Under the pieces are notes generated by a model that saw only the letters and a list, made by a program, of their open reading frames with translations, had not been told where the DNA came from and made no database searches. A DNA stretch of 64,000 nt from Haoranjiania flava (GTDB taxonomy: Bacteria > Bacteroidota > Bacteroidia > Chitinophagales > Chitinophagaceae): assembly GCF_025631005.1 (NCBI RefSeq), contig NZ_JAOTPL010000003.1, forward strand, positions 62,001 through 126,000. The letters run 5' to 3'. Shown piece by piece: positions 35,572-44,379 of the stretch; the stretch's first letter is position 1; each line of letters opens with the position of its first letter. The position numbers and the translations under genes are program-made.

Positions 35572-37104
35572 ATGAAATATATAAACTTATATAGCTATTT
35601 GCTGATTTTTCTTTTATTTTTTTCATGCACCAAACTCAATGAAAAGTTTCGAAGCAACCTGGAAGAAGGCGATGATATTGCTGCAGCAGAATTATTAGTG
35701 ACAGCATACAATATGTTGAACAGCCCCTATCAGCAGGGAAGCCGCTGGTGTTTGCAAGAGCTTTCATCAGATGAAGCTATTGCGCCAACAAGAGGTGGCG
35801 ATTGGGACGATAACGGAAGACACCGCGCAATACATCTGCATACGTGGAATGCAGATAATGATTATTTAAGTGGTTGTTTTAATTCTTTTGGAGCAGCAGT
35901 ATTCCAATCATCCAACGTTTTAAGAAACAATCCAACAAAGCAGCAGGCAGCGGAAGCAAGATTTATTCGTGCATTAGCACTCTTTGATATGGTGGACCTT
36001 TGGGGAAAGGCTATTTACCGCGAAGACCTTATAAACTTCAAACTAGATCCTATAATCTTAGAGGCTAAAGAGGGCTTGGATTTTATAATAAAAGAAGTGA
36101 ACGAGATAATGCCTGACCTGCCATCAGGCGTCCCTGCATTTGTAGCAAGTCAAAACGCTGCAAGAGTGCTTTTGATGAAAGTATACTTGAACCGGGGAGC
36201 TTTTTTAAACCGTGAGTCTCCAAGTTTTCTACCGGATGACATGAACAAAGTGATTGAATTAGCAAACCAAATTACCGGATACACCATCTCTCTGCCGGGA
36301 AAGTATTTTGATAACTTTGCCCCAGACAACGACGAAAAATCTACCGAAAATATCTTTACACTCTATAATAAAGAAGGTGTACGGGGAGGAAGTGTGGGAA
36401 ATACCTACAACACAATTGCGCATTACAATATGAATCCCGGAGGCTGGAATGGTTGGGCCACTTTAAGCGCCTTCTACAATAAATTCAGTGCCGGCGACGA
36501 AAGGCTTGGCTTTGACTACCGTTATACAGGCTTCGATAAACCAAATCCTGCGAAAAATAAGACAGTCGGTTTTTTAGTCGGACAGCAATACAACTTAACA
36601 ACAGGAGCGCCGCTTATGGCCAGAAACCCGTCAACGCAAACCCTTAGTTTCACTCCGGAAATTACTTTGAGAACATCTGGAAGCACTTTAGAAACGGCAG
36701 GTATTAGAGTTTTGAAATATGCATATGATTATGCTTCAAAAGCAGGTCAAAAAAATAATGATTGGGTGATATACCGCTATGCTGATGTATTACTGATGAA
36801 AGCAGAAGCTATCCTTAGGGGCGGTGCGGGTACCGCTGCCGAGGCATTGGCTATTGTGAATGGTATTAGAAATAACAGGGGTGCTGCAGCATTGCTATCT
36901 CTTACCTTAGACAATTTATTAGACGAAAGAGGACGCGAATTGTACTGGGAAGGTTGGAGAAGACAAGACCTTATCAGATACAATAAATTTTTGGGCAGCT
37001 GGGAGACTAAGCCAGAGTCGGGCAAGCCGAAAGAGTTGGTTTATGCCTTCCCAAGTCAGCAAATCGCCGTAAATCCTGCTCTTAAACAGAATCCGGGCTA
37101 CTAA
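35572..37104 (+). CDS. SusD/RagB-type lipoprotein (SusD2)
   Basis: A 510-residue surface lipoprotein, signal ending LLFFSC (cysteine near 19), 18 bp after susC2. TPR-like segments include AAEARFIRALALFDMVDLWG. The C-terminal region has VIYRYADVLLMKAEAILRGG and RGRELYWEGWRRQDLIRYNKF, then the usual PGY ending (NPALKQNPGY). It partners SusC2. Like the downstream two thirds of susC2 it is AT-richer than the SusC1-GH63 block. A strong terminator follows, so no enzyme belongs to this pair on this side. Confidence 0.94.
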   Translation: MKYINLYSYLLIFLLFFSCTKLNEKFRSNLEEGDDIAAAELLVTAYNMLNSPYQQGSRWCLQELSSDEAIAPTRGGDWDDNGRHRAIHLHTWNADNDYLSGCFNSFGAAVFQSSNVLRNNPTKQQAAEARFIRALALFDMVDLWGKAIYREDLINFKLDPIILEAKEGLDFIIKEVNEIMPDLPSGVPAFVASQNAARVLLMKVYLNRGAFLNRESPSFLPDDMNKVIELANQITGYTISLPGKYFDNFAPDNDEKSTENIFTLYNKEGVRGGSVGNTYNTIAHYNMNPGGWNGWATLSAFYNKFSAGDERLGFDYRYTGFDKPNPAKNKTVGFLVGQQYNLTTGAPLMARNPSTQTLSFTPEITLRTSGSTLETAGIRVLKYAYDYASKAGQKNNDWVIYRYADVLLMKAEAILRGGAGTAAEALAIVNGIRNNRGAAALLSLTLDNLLDERGRELYWEGWRRQDLIRYNKFLGSWETKPESGKPKELVYAFPSQQIAVNPALKQNPGY

Positions 37105-37272
37105 GGAAGCAACTATTAAGATATAAAAGTTTAACAATGGTACTATAGATTTCATATGAAACAAGAGATGGGCCGGCAAACTTACGCCAGGCTTGGATGA
37201 TTGTGGTTTTTAATAATGGGCCCGGATACATATTTTCGGTTGCTTGTCATCCGGATAGTTATGATTAAAAAG

Positions 37273-37299
37273 AAAAGCATGGCAATCCCATGCTTTTTT
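37273..37299 (+). terminator. Rho-independent terminator after susD2
   Basis: AAAAGCATGG (37273-37282) pairs with CCATGCTTTT (37288-37297), followed by more T. A-rich on the other side, so it may work both ways. Confidence 0.85.
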
Positions 37300-37372
37300 G
37301 AGTAGGGTAACGGAGATGCTGTCCGGCATTAAGCTTTATCAAACTACAGCACGCTGCCCAAAGTCAATACAT

Positions 37373-37402
37373 AAAAAATGCGAAGCAGGGATGCGCTTCG
37401 CA
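37373..37402 (-). terminator. Rho-independent terminator of clpX
   Basis: On the minus strand TGCGAAGC and GCTTCGCA form an 8 bp stem with an 8 base loop, followed by a T6 run, 22 bp after the clpX stop. Confidence 0.85.
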
Positions 37403-37424
37403 GGATAATACGTATTTATATGGC

Positions 37425-38669
37425 TTATGCCGCGCCCAACATGCCGAGCTTGCTTTTTTCAAACTGCTGCCTGGCATAGTCGTAAGTTACGTGGAAATCT
37501 TTGGTATCCGTACCGGGCAGGTCAAACATGGCATCGTTGAGCGTATACTCTACAATGCTTCTGAGGCCGCGTGCGCCCAGTTTAAATTCCAGCGCCTTCT
37601 CTACCATGAAATCCAAGGCTTCATCTTCTACGGTAAGCTTAATGCCTTCCATCTCAAACAATTTGGTGTATTGTTTTATCAGGCTGTTTTTTGGCTCGGT
37701 GATGATGCGGCGCAGGACGTTCCTGTCGAGCGGGTCCAAGTGTGTTACTACCGGTAATCGGCCCAGCAATTCAGGTATGAGGCCATAGGATTTCAGGTCG
37801 GTAGGGTTTACAAATTGCAGCAGGTTTTTCTTTTGTTGCTCCTGTTGTTCTTTGTTTACGCCAAAACCTATAGCGTTGGTATTAATTCTTCTTGCAATAA
37901 TTTTCTCGATGCCATCGAAGGCGCCGCCGCAAACAAAGAGAATGTTGCGTGTGTTCATCTTGATCATTTTTTGCTCGGGATGCTTCCTGCCTCCCTGCGG
38001 AGGTACCAGCACATCGGTGCCTTCCAGCATTTTTAGCAACCCCTGCTGCACGCCTTCGCCGCTTACATCGCGGGTGATAGACGGGTTGTCGTTCTTCCGT
38101 GCAATCTTATCAATTTCATCTACGAAAACGATGCCGCGCTCGGCTGCCTGCTCATCATAATCACATGCCTGCAATAAGCGGGTAAGCATACTCTCCACAT
38201 CTTCGCCCACATATCCGGCTTCTGTAAACACGGTAGCGTCTGCAATGGCAAAGGGCACGTTCAGTAAGCGTGCAATGGTTTTTGCCAGCAATGTTTTTCC
38301 TGTGCCTGTCTCGCCCACCATGATGATGTTTGATTTCTCAATCTCAACCTCATCGGTATCTTCAGTAGATTTGTGCAATATTCTTTTGTAGTGATTGTAG
38401 ACGGCCACGGAAAGTATTTTCTTAGCATCGTCCTGGCCAATCACATACTGGTCAAGGAATTTCTTTATTTCTACCGGTTTTTGTATGGTGAGCTTTAAAG
38501 AAGATTTTTTTAATTTATTGTTGAGTTCCAGTTCCTGGGTAATGATCTCCGATGCATTCTCCACGCAGTTCTCGCAGATATGGGCATTGTCCATGCCTGA
38601 AATAAGTATTTTTACTTCTGCGCGCGGCCTTCCGCAAAAGGAGCAGGAAATATTTTTTTTCGTTGCCAT
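37425..38669 (-). CDS. clpX: ATP-dependent Clp protease ATPase subunit ClpX
   Basis: Hexameric AAA+ unfoldase feeding ClpP. The 414-residue protein shows the N-terminal zinc finger (CSFCGRP at 9-15, ICENC at 32-36), Walker A GETGTGKT (near 118-125), pore loop GYVGEDV, Walker B IVFVDEIDKIA, the ClpP-binding IGF loop (NTNAIGFGVNKE) and a sensor-2 region (KLGARGLRSIVEYTLNDAM). It follows a clpP gene by 8 bp, consistent with one clpP-clpP-clpX transcript. Confidence 0.98.
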   Translation of the reverse strand: MATKKNISCSFCGRPRAEVKILISGMDNAHICENCVENASEIITQELELNNKLKKSSLKLTIQKPVEIKKFLDQYVIGQDDAKKILSVAVYNHYKRILHKSTEDTDEVEIEKSNIIMVGETGTGKTLLAKTIARLLNVPFAIADATVFTEAGYVGEDVESMLTRLLQACDYDEQAAERGIVFVDEIDKIARKNDNPSITRDVSGEGVQQGLLKMLEGTDVLVPPQGGRKHPEQKMIKMNTRNILFVCGGAFDGIEKIIARRINTNAIGFGVNKEQQEQQKKNLLQFVNPTDLKSYGLIPELLGRLPVVTHLDPLDRNVLRRIITEPKNSLIKQYTKLFEMEGIKLTVEDEALDFMVEKALEFKLGARGLRSIVEYTLNDAMFDLPGTDTKDFHVTYDYARQQFEKSKLGMLGAA

Positions 38670-38677
38670 TTTTTATT

Positions 38678-39331
38678 TTATAATTTTTCGAGCACGGCGT
38701 CTACGATGCCGTAGCTGATCGCGTGCTCTGCATCAAGCCAGAAGTCCCTGTCGAAATCTTTCAGTATCTGTTCTACCGGCTTGCCGCAATTTTCCGCCAA
38801 TATCCTTGCGCTCAATTGCTTGGTCTTTTCTATTTGTTCTGCCTGAATTTCAATATCGGCAGAGGTTGCCTGGAAATAACCGCCAATGCTCGGCTGGTGT
38901 ATCATTACTTCGCCATGAGGAAAAATATACCTTTTTCCTTTCTCGCCGGCGCTGAGTAAGATGGAGCCCATGCTGGCAGCCAGTCCCATGCAGATGGTGC
39001 TTACAGGCGATTGCAGCATTTTAATGGTATCGTAGATGACCATGCCGCTGGTAACTATGCCTCCCGGGCTGTTGATGAAAAACTTTATTTCTTCGCCGGG
39101 CCTGTCCGCATCAAGCAGGAGCAATTTAGCTACAATTTCCCTGGCAGATTTATCATCTACCGGGCCCCAAAGGTACACATCTCTTTTCTTAAGGAAAAGT
39201 TCTTCCTGCTTTTTTAAGATAAAGGAAGATTGCGGATCGGGTTTTACATTGCTTTCCATTTCATCGGGATTGTCTTCATTGTCGTCGTCATCGCCTTCAC
39301 TCAGAAACGGGTTTTTATATAACAGGTTCAT
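38678..39331 (-). CDS. clpP: ClpP serine protease, second paralogue
   Basis: A 217-residue ClpP peptidase. The catalytic serine is in GLAASMGSIL, the histidine in GEVMIHQPS and the aspartate in the DFDRDFWLDAEHA region, so it should be active. It is unusual in its acidic N-terminal extension (SEGDDDDNEDNPDEME, residues 10-25) ahead of the usual start of the fold near FILKKQEELF. It sits between the first clpP and clpX. It could form mixed rings with the other paralogue or have its own role. Confidence 0.93.
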   Translation of the reverse strand: MNLLYKNPFLSEGDDDDNEDNPDEMESNVKPDPQSSFILKKQEELFLKKRDVYLWGPVDDKSAREIVAKLLLLDADRPGEEIKFFINSPGGIVTSGMVIYDTIKMLQSPVSTICMGLAASMGSILLSAGEKGKRYIFPHGEVMIHQPSIGGYFQATSADIEIQAEQIEKTKQLSARILAENCGKPVEQILKDFDRDFWLDAEHAISYGIVDAVLEKL

Positions 39332-39344
39332 TTTTATTTTTTTA

Positions 39345-39500
39345 AAATTACAAATTGCAGATTATAAATTACAGATTACAGCGTATAAACGGATAATTCC
39401 CCTCGCTCTATTTACCATTTACCATTTACCATGCTCACTTCTTACATTTCACATTCTCCTCCCCACTCTTGACTCTCCATTATCCATTATCCATTAAATT
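39345..39500 (-). repeat. Low-complexity repeat upstream of the second clpP
   Basis: On the plus strand ATTACAAATTGCAGATTATAAATTAC-type units, three TTTACCA units, and TCCATTATCCATTA units. Read towards the clpP start it has the same part order as the repeats before thiL and the first clpP. Confidence 0.7.
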
Positions 39501-39507
39501 CTTTCTT

Positions 39508-40194
39508 CTACTCTTGAGATTTCCTCGGGTTGCTTACCAGCACTTCGTCTATCAACCCGTACTCTTTAGCTTCCTGCGCCGTCATCCAGAAGTCGCGGTC
39601 GCGGTCTTTAGCCACGGTTGCCACGTCTTGTCCGCTGTGGAAGGAGATAATCTCATCCAGTTCATTGCGCAGCTTTTTGATTTCCTGTGCGCGTATCTGT
39701 ATATCTGATGCCTGGCCGCCGATGGCGCCGCTCGGCTGGTGTATCATGATGCGGCTGTGTTTCAGTGCGCTGCGTTTGCCTTTTACGCCGGCTGCCATCA
39801 GCACCGCGCCCATGCTGGCTGCCATGCCGGTACAGATGGTGGCCACATCCGGGCTTACAAACTGCATAGTATCATAAATGCCCAGGCCTGCATAGATGCT
39901 GCCGCCGGGGCTGTTGATGTACATCTGAATATCGCGTGTTCTGTCAGTACTGTCTAAAAACAATAACTGCGCAGTAACAATATTGGCTACATAATCGTTC
40001 ACCGCTTCTCCCATGAAGATGATGCGGTCCATCATCAGGCGGCTGAAAACATCCATTGACGCCACGTTCAGCGGACGTTCCTCAATAATGTACGGTGTAA
40101 GGTTGGTGAAATTATATCCATAGTTATGCAGGGTAGCGCTGCTGATGCGGCGTTCTTTCACTGCATATTTTTCAAATTCTTTTCCTAAATCCAT
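39508..40194 (-). CDS. clpP: ClpP serine protease, first paralogue
   Basis: A 228-residue ClpP of conventional form. Serine in GMAASMGAVLM, histidine in HSRIMIHQPSGAIGGQASD, aspartate in KDRDRDFWMTAQEA. The PSGAIGGQASDI stretch after the histidine is the common bacterial form, whereas the second paralogue has PSIGGYFQATSAD there. It lies upstream of the second clpP by 176 bp of low-complexity sequence. Confidence 0.96.
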   Translation of the reverse strand: MDLGKEFEKYAVKERRISSATLHNYGYNFTNLTPYIIEERPLNVASMDVFSRLMMDRIIFMGEAVNDYVANIVTAQLLFLDSTDRTRDIQMYINSPGGSIYAGLGIYDTMQFVSPDVATICTGMAASMGAVLMAAGVKGKRSALKHSRIMIHQPSGAIGGQASDIQIRAQEIKKLRNELDEIISFHSGQDVATVAKDRDRDFWMTAQEAKEYGLIDEVLVSNPRKSQE

Positions 40195-40508
40195 ATGATT
40201 GTTTTTTTATCTTGTGATGAAGGCAGGCTTCATTTTTAATATATTCAAACTTACAACTCAAATTTTATGCAAAAAAATTAGTTGCGCCAAAAAGGCAGGC
40301 TTTCTTTAGAGGAATTGCGATTACAGATTTCAGATTTCAAATTAAGGTTGCAAATTCTCACAAATCATAAATTATTAATCACGATTCACGCTTAACTTCT
40401 CACTATTTACTCCTCCTCTCACCTCTCACTCCCTACATTTCACATTCCTCTCTCCACTTTTCTCTCTCCACCTTCCACTTTACTATTCAGATTGCGTAGC
40501 TTCGTTTG
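40195..40508. other. Intergenic region between clpP and the phosphoesterase
   Basis: 314 bp, divergent promoters expected. 40310-40495 is a low-complexity repeat; 40195-40300 is AT-rich leader of clpP with no clear box. Confidence 0.6.
40310..40495 (-). repeat. Low-complexity repeat upstream of the first clpP
   Basis: On the plus strand ATTACAGATTTCAGATTTCA units followed by pyrimidine-rich CTCTCAC, CTCCTC and TCTCCAC units. Same part order relative to clpP as the other two copies. Confidence 0.65.
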
Positions 40509-41018
40509 ATGAAAATTATTGGCTTATTATCGGATACGCATAGCTTTTTGCCTGACGGTGTTTTTAAGCATTTTGCAGACTGTGATGAGGTGTGGCATGC
40601 CGGCGATTTCGGCAGCCCGGGGCTGATAGATGCCCTGAAAGACTTCAAGCCCTTGCGAGGCGTGTGTGGCAATATAGACAACCCGAAAATTTGCACTGAG
40701 TTCCCGCTGGAAAATATTTTTATGTGTGAGGAGGTAAAAGTTTACATGAAGCATATCGGAGGATATCCCAACAAATATGCGCAGGGCGTTAAAGAAACCA
40801 TTATCCGCGAAAGGCCCTTGCTTTTTATCAGCGGCCACTCGCACATACTAAAAATCATGTACGACGATAAGTTGCAATGCCTGCACATAAATCCCGGTGC
40901 ATGCGGCATACAGGGATGGCATAAAGTGCAGACGCTGGTGAAGTTTGAAATCGACGCCAGGCAGGTAAAAAACTGCCGGGTAATAGAGTTGGAAAAAAAG
41001 ACGGGTAAAATGTATTGA
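40509..41018 (+). CDS. YfcE/MJ0936-type metallophosphoesterase
   Basis: A 169-residue metal-dependent phosphodiesterase. Metal ligands appear as SDTHSFL (near 8-14), HAGDFGSP (near 32-39), GVCGNID (near 52-58) and GHSHILK (near 112-118), with HINPGACG near 130. It may hydrolyse phosphodiesters or cyclic nucleotides; no physiological substrate is evident. I use ATG 40509 rather than the adjacent upstream TTG. Confidence 0.9.
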   Translation: MKIIGLLSDTHSFLPDGVFKHFADCDEVWHAGDFGSPGLIDALKDFKPLRGVCGNIDNPKICTEFPLENIFMCEEVKVYMKHIGGYPNKYAQGVKETIIRERPLLFISGHSHILKIMYDDKLQCLHINPGACGIQGWHKVQTLVKFEIDARQVKNCRVIELEKKTGKMY

Positions 41019-41182
41019 GGTATATGATTAATTTATTATTTTAGCCTATTCCGAAGAACAACGGATTTAGTAAACTATTTCTTCAAAACTGCCGGAGAAA
41101 AATAGTGTCGCAGGAATAATCGTACAAAGTGTACTCGCTACGCGCGATCTGTTCCATACGGCCGGTTAAACAGATAAATAAA

Positions 41183-42058
41183 ATGAAACAGCTTTGCCTG
41201 ATAATGCTTATGGCTCTATACTTCACAAGTTGCGGAGACAACGATGTACCTTCAACTGACGAAGTGGTTACCGATACATTGCCCCCGAAAGCGAAAGGCC
41301 CGGTTGATTTTGTAGGAGAATATTTTAACCCCAGCATTACAGAGACTACCCCAGAAGGGCTCAGGATAAAACTGGAAATAAGAAAAGACAGCGTGGAAGG
41401 CCGGTATTTACTCAACTTCATTACCGTGATGTCCGGCGGGAAGGATAGCTGTTCACTCACCACCAAAGCAGTTACACGCAACGATACGCTTTTTACCTAC
41501 ATCACCACCGGTATAGATACGGCCCAGATGTACATAGCTATGCTTCCGCAGAAACAAAGAAGAACGTTAGATGTTTTCTCCACAAGGTTCAGGGATAAAG
41601 ATGTGCTTGCTAAATTCTGTATCGGCAAGGCATCTATTATCGGCAGCTATGAAATGACAGACACACCCTCGGCTGCATTCGACAGCACTAAACAGCAAAT
41701 GGGCTTCCTGAAAGGGTTTATAGGTAAGAAGGCCAGCGATGTGCAGCTATTTAAATTCGCTGTAATCAGGAACAGGCTTGAAACGCTGCTTGGCAAGACC
41801 GAGATGGCAAACCTGCAGGAAAACTGGATAGTGGAAGAGCCTTTTGAAGTAAAGGAAGGAAACATTTATAATGTAAGCGCATGCAAAACACGGCGCTGCA
41901 ACATTTATAAAACAAATATTTTCTTCGATATTCCCAATGACAATATTACCGTGATCATTTCTAAACGTGGTGATAATACCATCATTACAGAGAAGCCATC
42001 CCTGCAGCTTCCGCCATCTGTGATGCACGAAATAGAGAGGGAAAGTAAGGAAAAATAA
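41183..42058 (+). CDS. Lipoprotein of unknown function
   Basis: A 291-residue lipoprotein (signal MKQLCLIMLMALYFTSC, cysteine at 17). I see a beta-rich N-terminal domain (about 35-150, FVGEYFNPSITETTPEGLRI) and a later segment with ACKTRRCNIYKTNIFFDIP near 240-258 that looks like a compact strand-loop-strand unit with paired cysteines. No family recognised. ATG 41183 is chosen because the upstream start at 41129 gives a non-signal N-terminus. It converges on hemB with an 8 bp gap. Confidence 0.7.
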   Translation: MKQLCLIMLMALYFTSCGDNDVPSTDEVVTDTLPPKAKGPVDFVGEYFNPSITETTPEGLRIKLEIRKDSVEGRYLLNFITVMSGGKDSCSLTTKAVTRNDTLFTYITTGIDTAQMYIAMLPQKQRRTLDVFSTRFRDKDVLAKFCIGKASIIGSYEMTDTPSAAFDSTKQQMGFLKGFIGKKASDVQLFKFAVIRNRLETLLGKTEMANLQENWIVEEPFEVKEGNIYNVSACKTRRCNIYKTNIFFDIPNDNITVIISKRGDNTIITEKPSLQLPPSVMHEIERESKEK

Positions 42059-42066
42059 GCGTTGCC

Positions 42067-43044
42067 TTATTCCTGCAGCAACCTTGCTGCATATTTGGCA
42101 AAGTAAGTGGCAATGAGGCCTGCTCCCGCTCTTTTGATGGACAGTAAACTTTCCAGTACAGCTTTTTCTTCATTGAGCCAGCCCATCTTTGCGGCAGCTT
42201 TTATCATGGCATATTCTCCGCTCACGTGGTAGGCGCTTACGGGAAGCGTAGTGTTTTCGCGTATTTCACGGATAATATCGAGGTAAGCCATGGCAGGCTT
42301 TACCATCACAATATCAGCGCCCTGGTCTTCGTCCTGCAGCATTTCATTGATGGCCTCGAGCCTGTTGGCCGGATTCATCTGGTAAGTTTTTTTATCGCCA
42401 AAACCCGGTGCACTGTCGAGCGCATCGCGGAAGGGGCCGTAAAAGCAACTGGCATATTTAGCGCTGTAAGACATAATGCCTACGTGGCTGTAATTGTTTT
42501 CTTCCAGCGCCATACGTAATGCGCCGATCCGGCCGTCCATCATATCGCTGGGTGCAATAAAGTCTGCGCCTGCTTCTGCATGAGAGAGGCTCATTCTTGT
42601 AAGGGCCTCCACGGTTTCGTCGTTTACAATTTCGCCATTTTTTACAATGCCGTCGTGGCCATATTCAGAATAAGGATCCAGCGCTACGTCGGTCATCACT
42701 ACCATTTCAGGCACTGCATCTTTTATAGCCCTGATGCTTTGCTGCATCAGCCCATCTTTGTTCCAGCTTTCCCTGCCGGTATTGTCTTTCAGCTGATCAT
42801 CACATTTTACAAACAGCAGTACACTTTTAATGCCGAGGTTCCGGCAATCTTTCACTTCGGCTACGGTTTTATCAAGCGACCTCCTGTAAATGCCTGGCAT
42901 GGAAGGGATTTCAATCTCCACATCTTTTCCTTCATCAATAAAAACGGGTAGAATAAAATCGTTGGCTGTTAGAGTTGTTTCTGCTACCAGGCTCCTGATA
43001 GCGGCATTGCGCCTCAGAATCCTGTTTCTTCTTTGTAAAATCAT
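42067..43044 (-). CDS. hemB: Porphobilinogen synthase HemB
   Basis: Joins two 5-aminolevulinate molecules to porphobilinogen in haem synthesis. At 325 residues it has the family length. The Schiff-base lysines lie in YSAKYASCFYGPFR and VMVKPAMAYLD. The metal site reads TDVALDPYSEYGHDG, with aspartates where zinc enzymes have cysteines, so this is a magnesium or potassium type. It diverges from the TPR protein gene across 159 bp. Confidence 0.97.
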   Translation of the reverse strand: MILQRRNRILRRNAAIRSLVAETTLTANDFILPVFIDEGKDVEIEIPSMPGIYRRSLDKTVAEVKDCRNLGIKSVLLFVKCDDQLKDNTGRESWNKDGLMQQSIRAIKDAVPEMVVMTDVALDPYSEYGHDGIVKNGEIVNDETVEALTRMSLSHAEAGADFIAPSDMMDGRIGALRMALEENNYSHVGIMSYSAKYASCFYGPFRDALDSAPGFGDKKTYQMNPANRLEAINEMLQDEDQGADIVMVKPAMAYLDIIREIRENTTLPVSAYHVSGEYAMIKAAAKMGWLNEEKAVLESLLSIKRAGAGLIATYFAKYAARLLQE

Positions 43045-43203
43045 GTCTAAAAATTGAGGTGTAAATTTCGGAATATTTACCTGCTCTGAAAAACAAAAAT
43101 CAAATTCTTATAAATCTTTTACAATAGGTACAGCATAAAAATTAAAAAATTAATTGTCAAATTAAAAACTTAGTTTATATTGCAATTGAAATAAAACTGT
43201 ATC

Positions 43204-44355
43204 ATGTTGAAAAAATACTATACAATATTATTCCTGCTCATTGTTTTTGTTCCCTCTCTGTTGAAAGCCCAGGATACTTCCCGCTACAAAGTATATTTCT
43301 GGCTGGATAATCAGCTCTATGATCAGGCAGCCGGCTATCTGGAGAAGATACTGAAAGATACTGCTGATGCAGGTTTGGCAAATGACCTGGCGCGCTCTTA
43401 TTACTTTATGAAAGACTATAACCGGGCCGCAAAGCTGCTGGAAAACACCCTGAAGAAAAACCCTTATGATATAACAGCGAACAGGTTTATGGCAAATATC
43501 TATGAACTGCAAAACGCTTATGTAAACGCCATACCGTATTTACGCAGACTGGCAGACACCTTGGCAAACAATGCTTTACTCTACAGGGAATTAGGCAACA
43601 TCTACCTGGCGCAGGATGATATTGATTCAGGAAAAGTGTACCTGGAAAAAGCGTACAACAATGGCAAAAAGATTCCTGCTGTTGTAGCAAGCTATGCAGA
43701 CTACCTTATCAAAACAGAACAATATGATGCATGCGAAGATATATTGTATGCCTACTTTGCCGTGGACTCTATGAATACAGAGATCATAGATAAGATGATA
43801 AAAGTAGCAGATACAAGAAGCCGGTATGACACCATTACAAAACTTTCCGGTAAATATTTTGGTAAGATCGGTTCTCTGGTTAATACCAATGCCCTTATTA
43901 TAAAAGCGTATATTTATTCTAATAAAACCGATTCAGCAATTGTGCTTGCTAACAGCTTGCTTGATAAGCGTATACTAAACGAAAAGGTGTTTTATTTTCT
44001 CGGTATAGCTTATGGAGAAAAATTAAATTTCGATTCCAGCAGGTATTTTATTCAAAGGGCTATAGAGTTTGGGTTATCGCCTAATGTAGAATCTTATTGG
44101 CTGCAGATTGCCAAATATGCTGAGCATACAAGCAAATTTGAGCTGGCAAAAAGTTACAGGGATACTGCCTATTATTTATTTCATAATCCTGTAAGCCTTT
44201 TCTGGAATGGTATGATGTACGCACGAACCAAGGCGGCAGATAAAGCAAGAGCAAAGTATTTTTTTAATGAATTTCTTCAAAAGCAAAACCCAGAAAAGCC
44301 CTCGCCGCCAAATCTTCTGCAGCATGCCTTGCTGTGGCTCAAAGAAAATAACTAA
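43204..44355 (+). CDS. Exported TPR-repeat protein
   Basis: A 383-residue protein with a signal peptide (MLKKYYTILFLLIVFVPSLL, cleaved near AQ at 22-23). At least five TPR-like helical pairs follow from about 45, for example DLARSYYFMKDYNRAAKLLE, YRELGNIYLAQDDIDSGKVY and FYFLGIAYGEKLNFDSSRYF. Probably a periplasmic or outer-membrane scaffold; no enzyme domain is present. It converges on the DUF58 gene and has no operon partner. Confidence 0.8.
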   Translation: MLKKYYTILFLLIVFVPSLLKAQDTSRYKVYFWLDNQLYDQAAGYLEKILKDTADAGLANDLARSYYFMKDYNRAAKLLENTLKKNPYDITANRFMANIYELQNAYVNAIPYLRRLADTLANNALLYRELGNIYLAQDDIDSGKVYLEKAYNNGKKIPAVVASYADYLIKTEQYDACEDILYAYFAVDSMNTEIIDKMIKVADTRSRYDTITKLSGKYFGKIGSLVNTNALIIKAYIYSNKTDSAIVLANSLLDKRILNEKVFYFLGIAYGEKLNFDSSRYFIQRAIEFGLSPNVESYWLQIAKYAEHTSKFELAKSYRDTAYYLFHNPVSLFWNGMMYARTKAADKARAKYFFNEFLQKQNPEKPSPPNLLQHALLWLKENN

Positions 44356-44379
44356 AGGTGGCAATGAGGTTTGAAGATA

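Larger units (their letters stand above)
37105..37424. other. Intergenic region with two terminators
   Basis: 320 bp between susD2 and the convergent clpX. It contains the two terminators listed separately and otherwise nothing I can assign. Confidence 0.7.

Noticed and set aside
38678..40194. One ClpP being an inactive homologue
   Set aside because: Serine, histidine and aspartate motifs are present in both proteins.
40501..40508. TTCGTTTG as a -7 box for the phosphoesterase gene
   Set aside because: It touches the ATG directly, so transcription would begin inside the gene.
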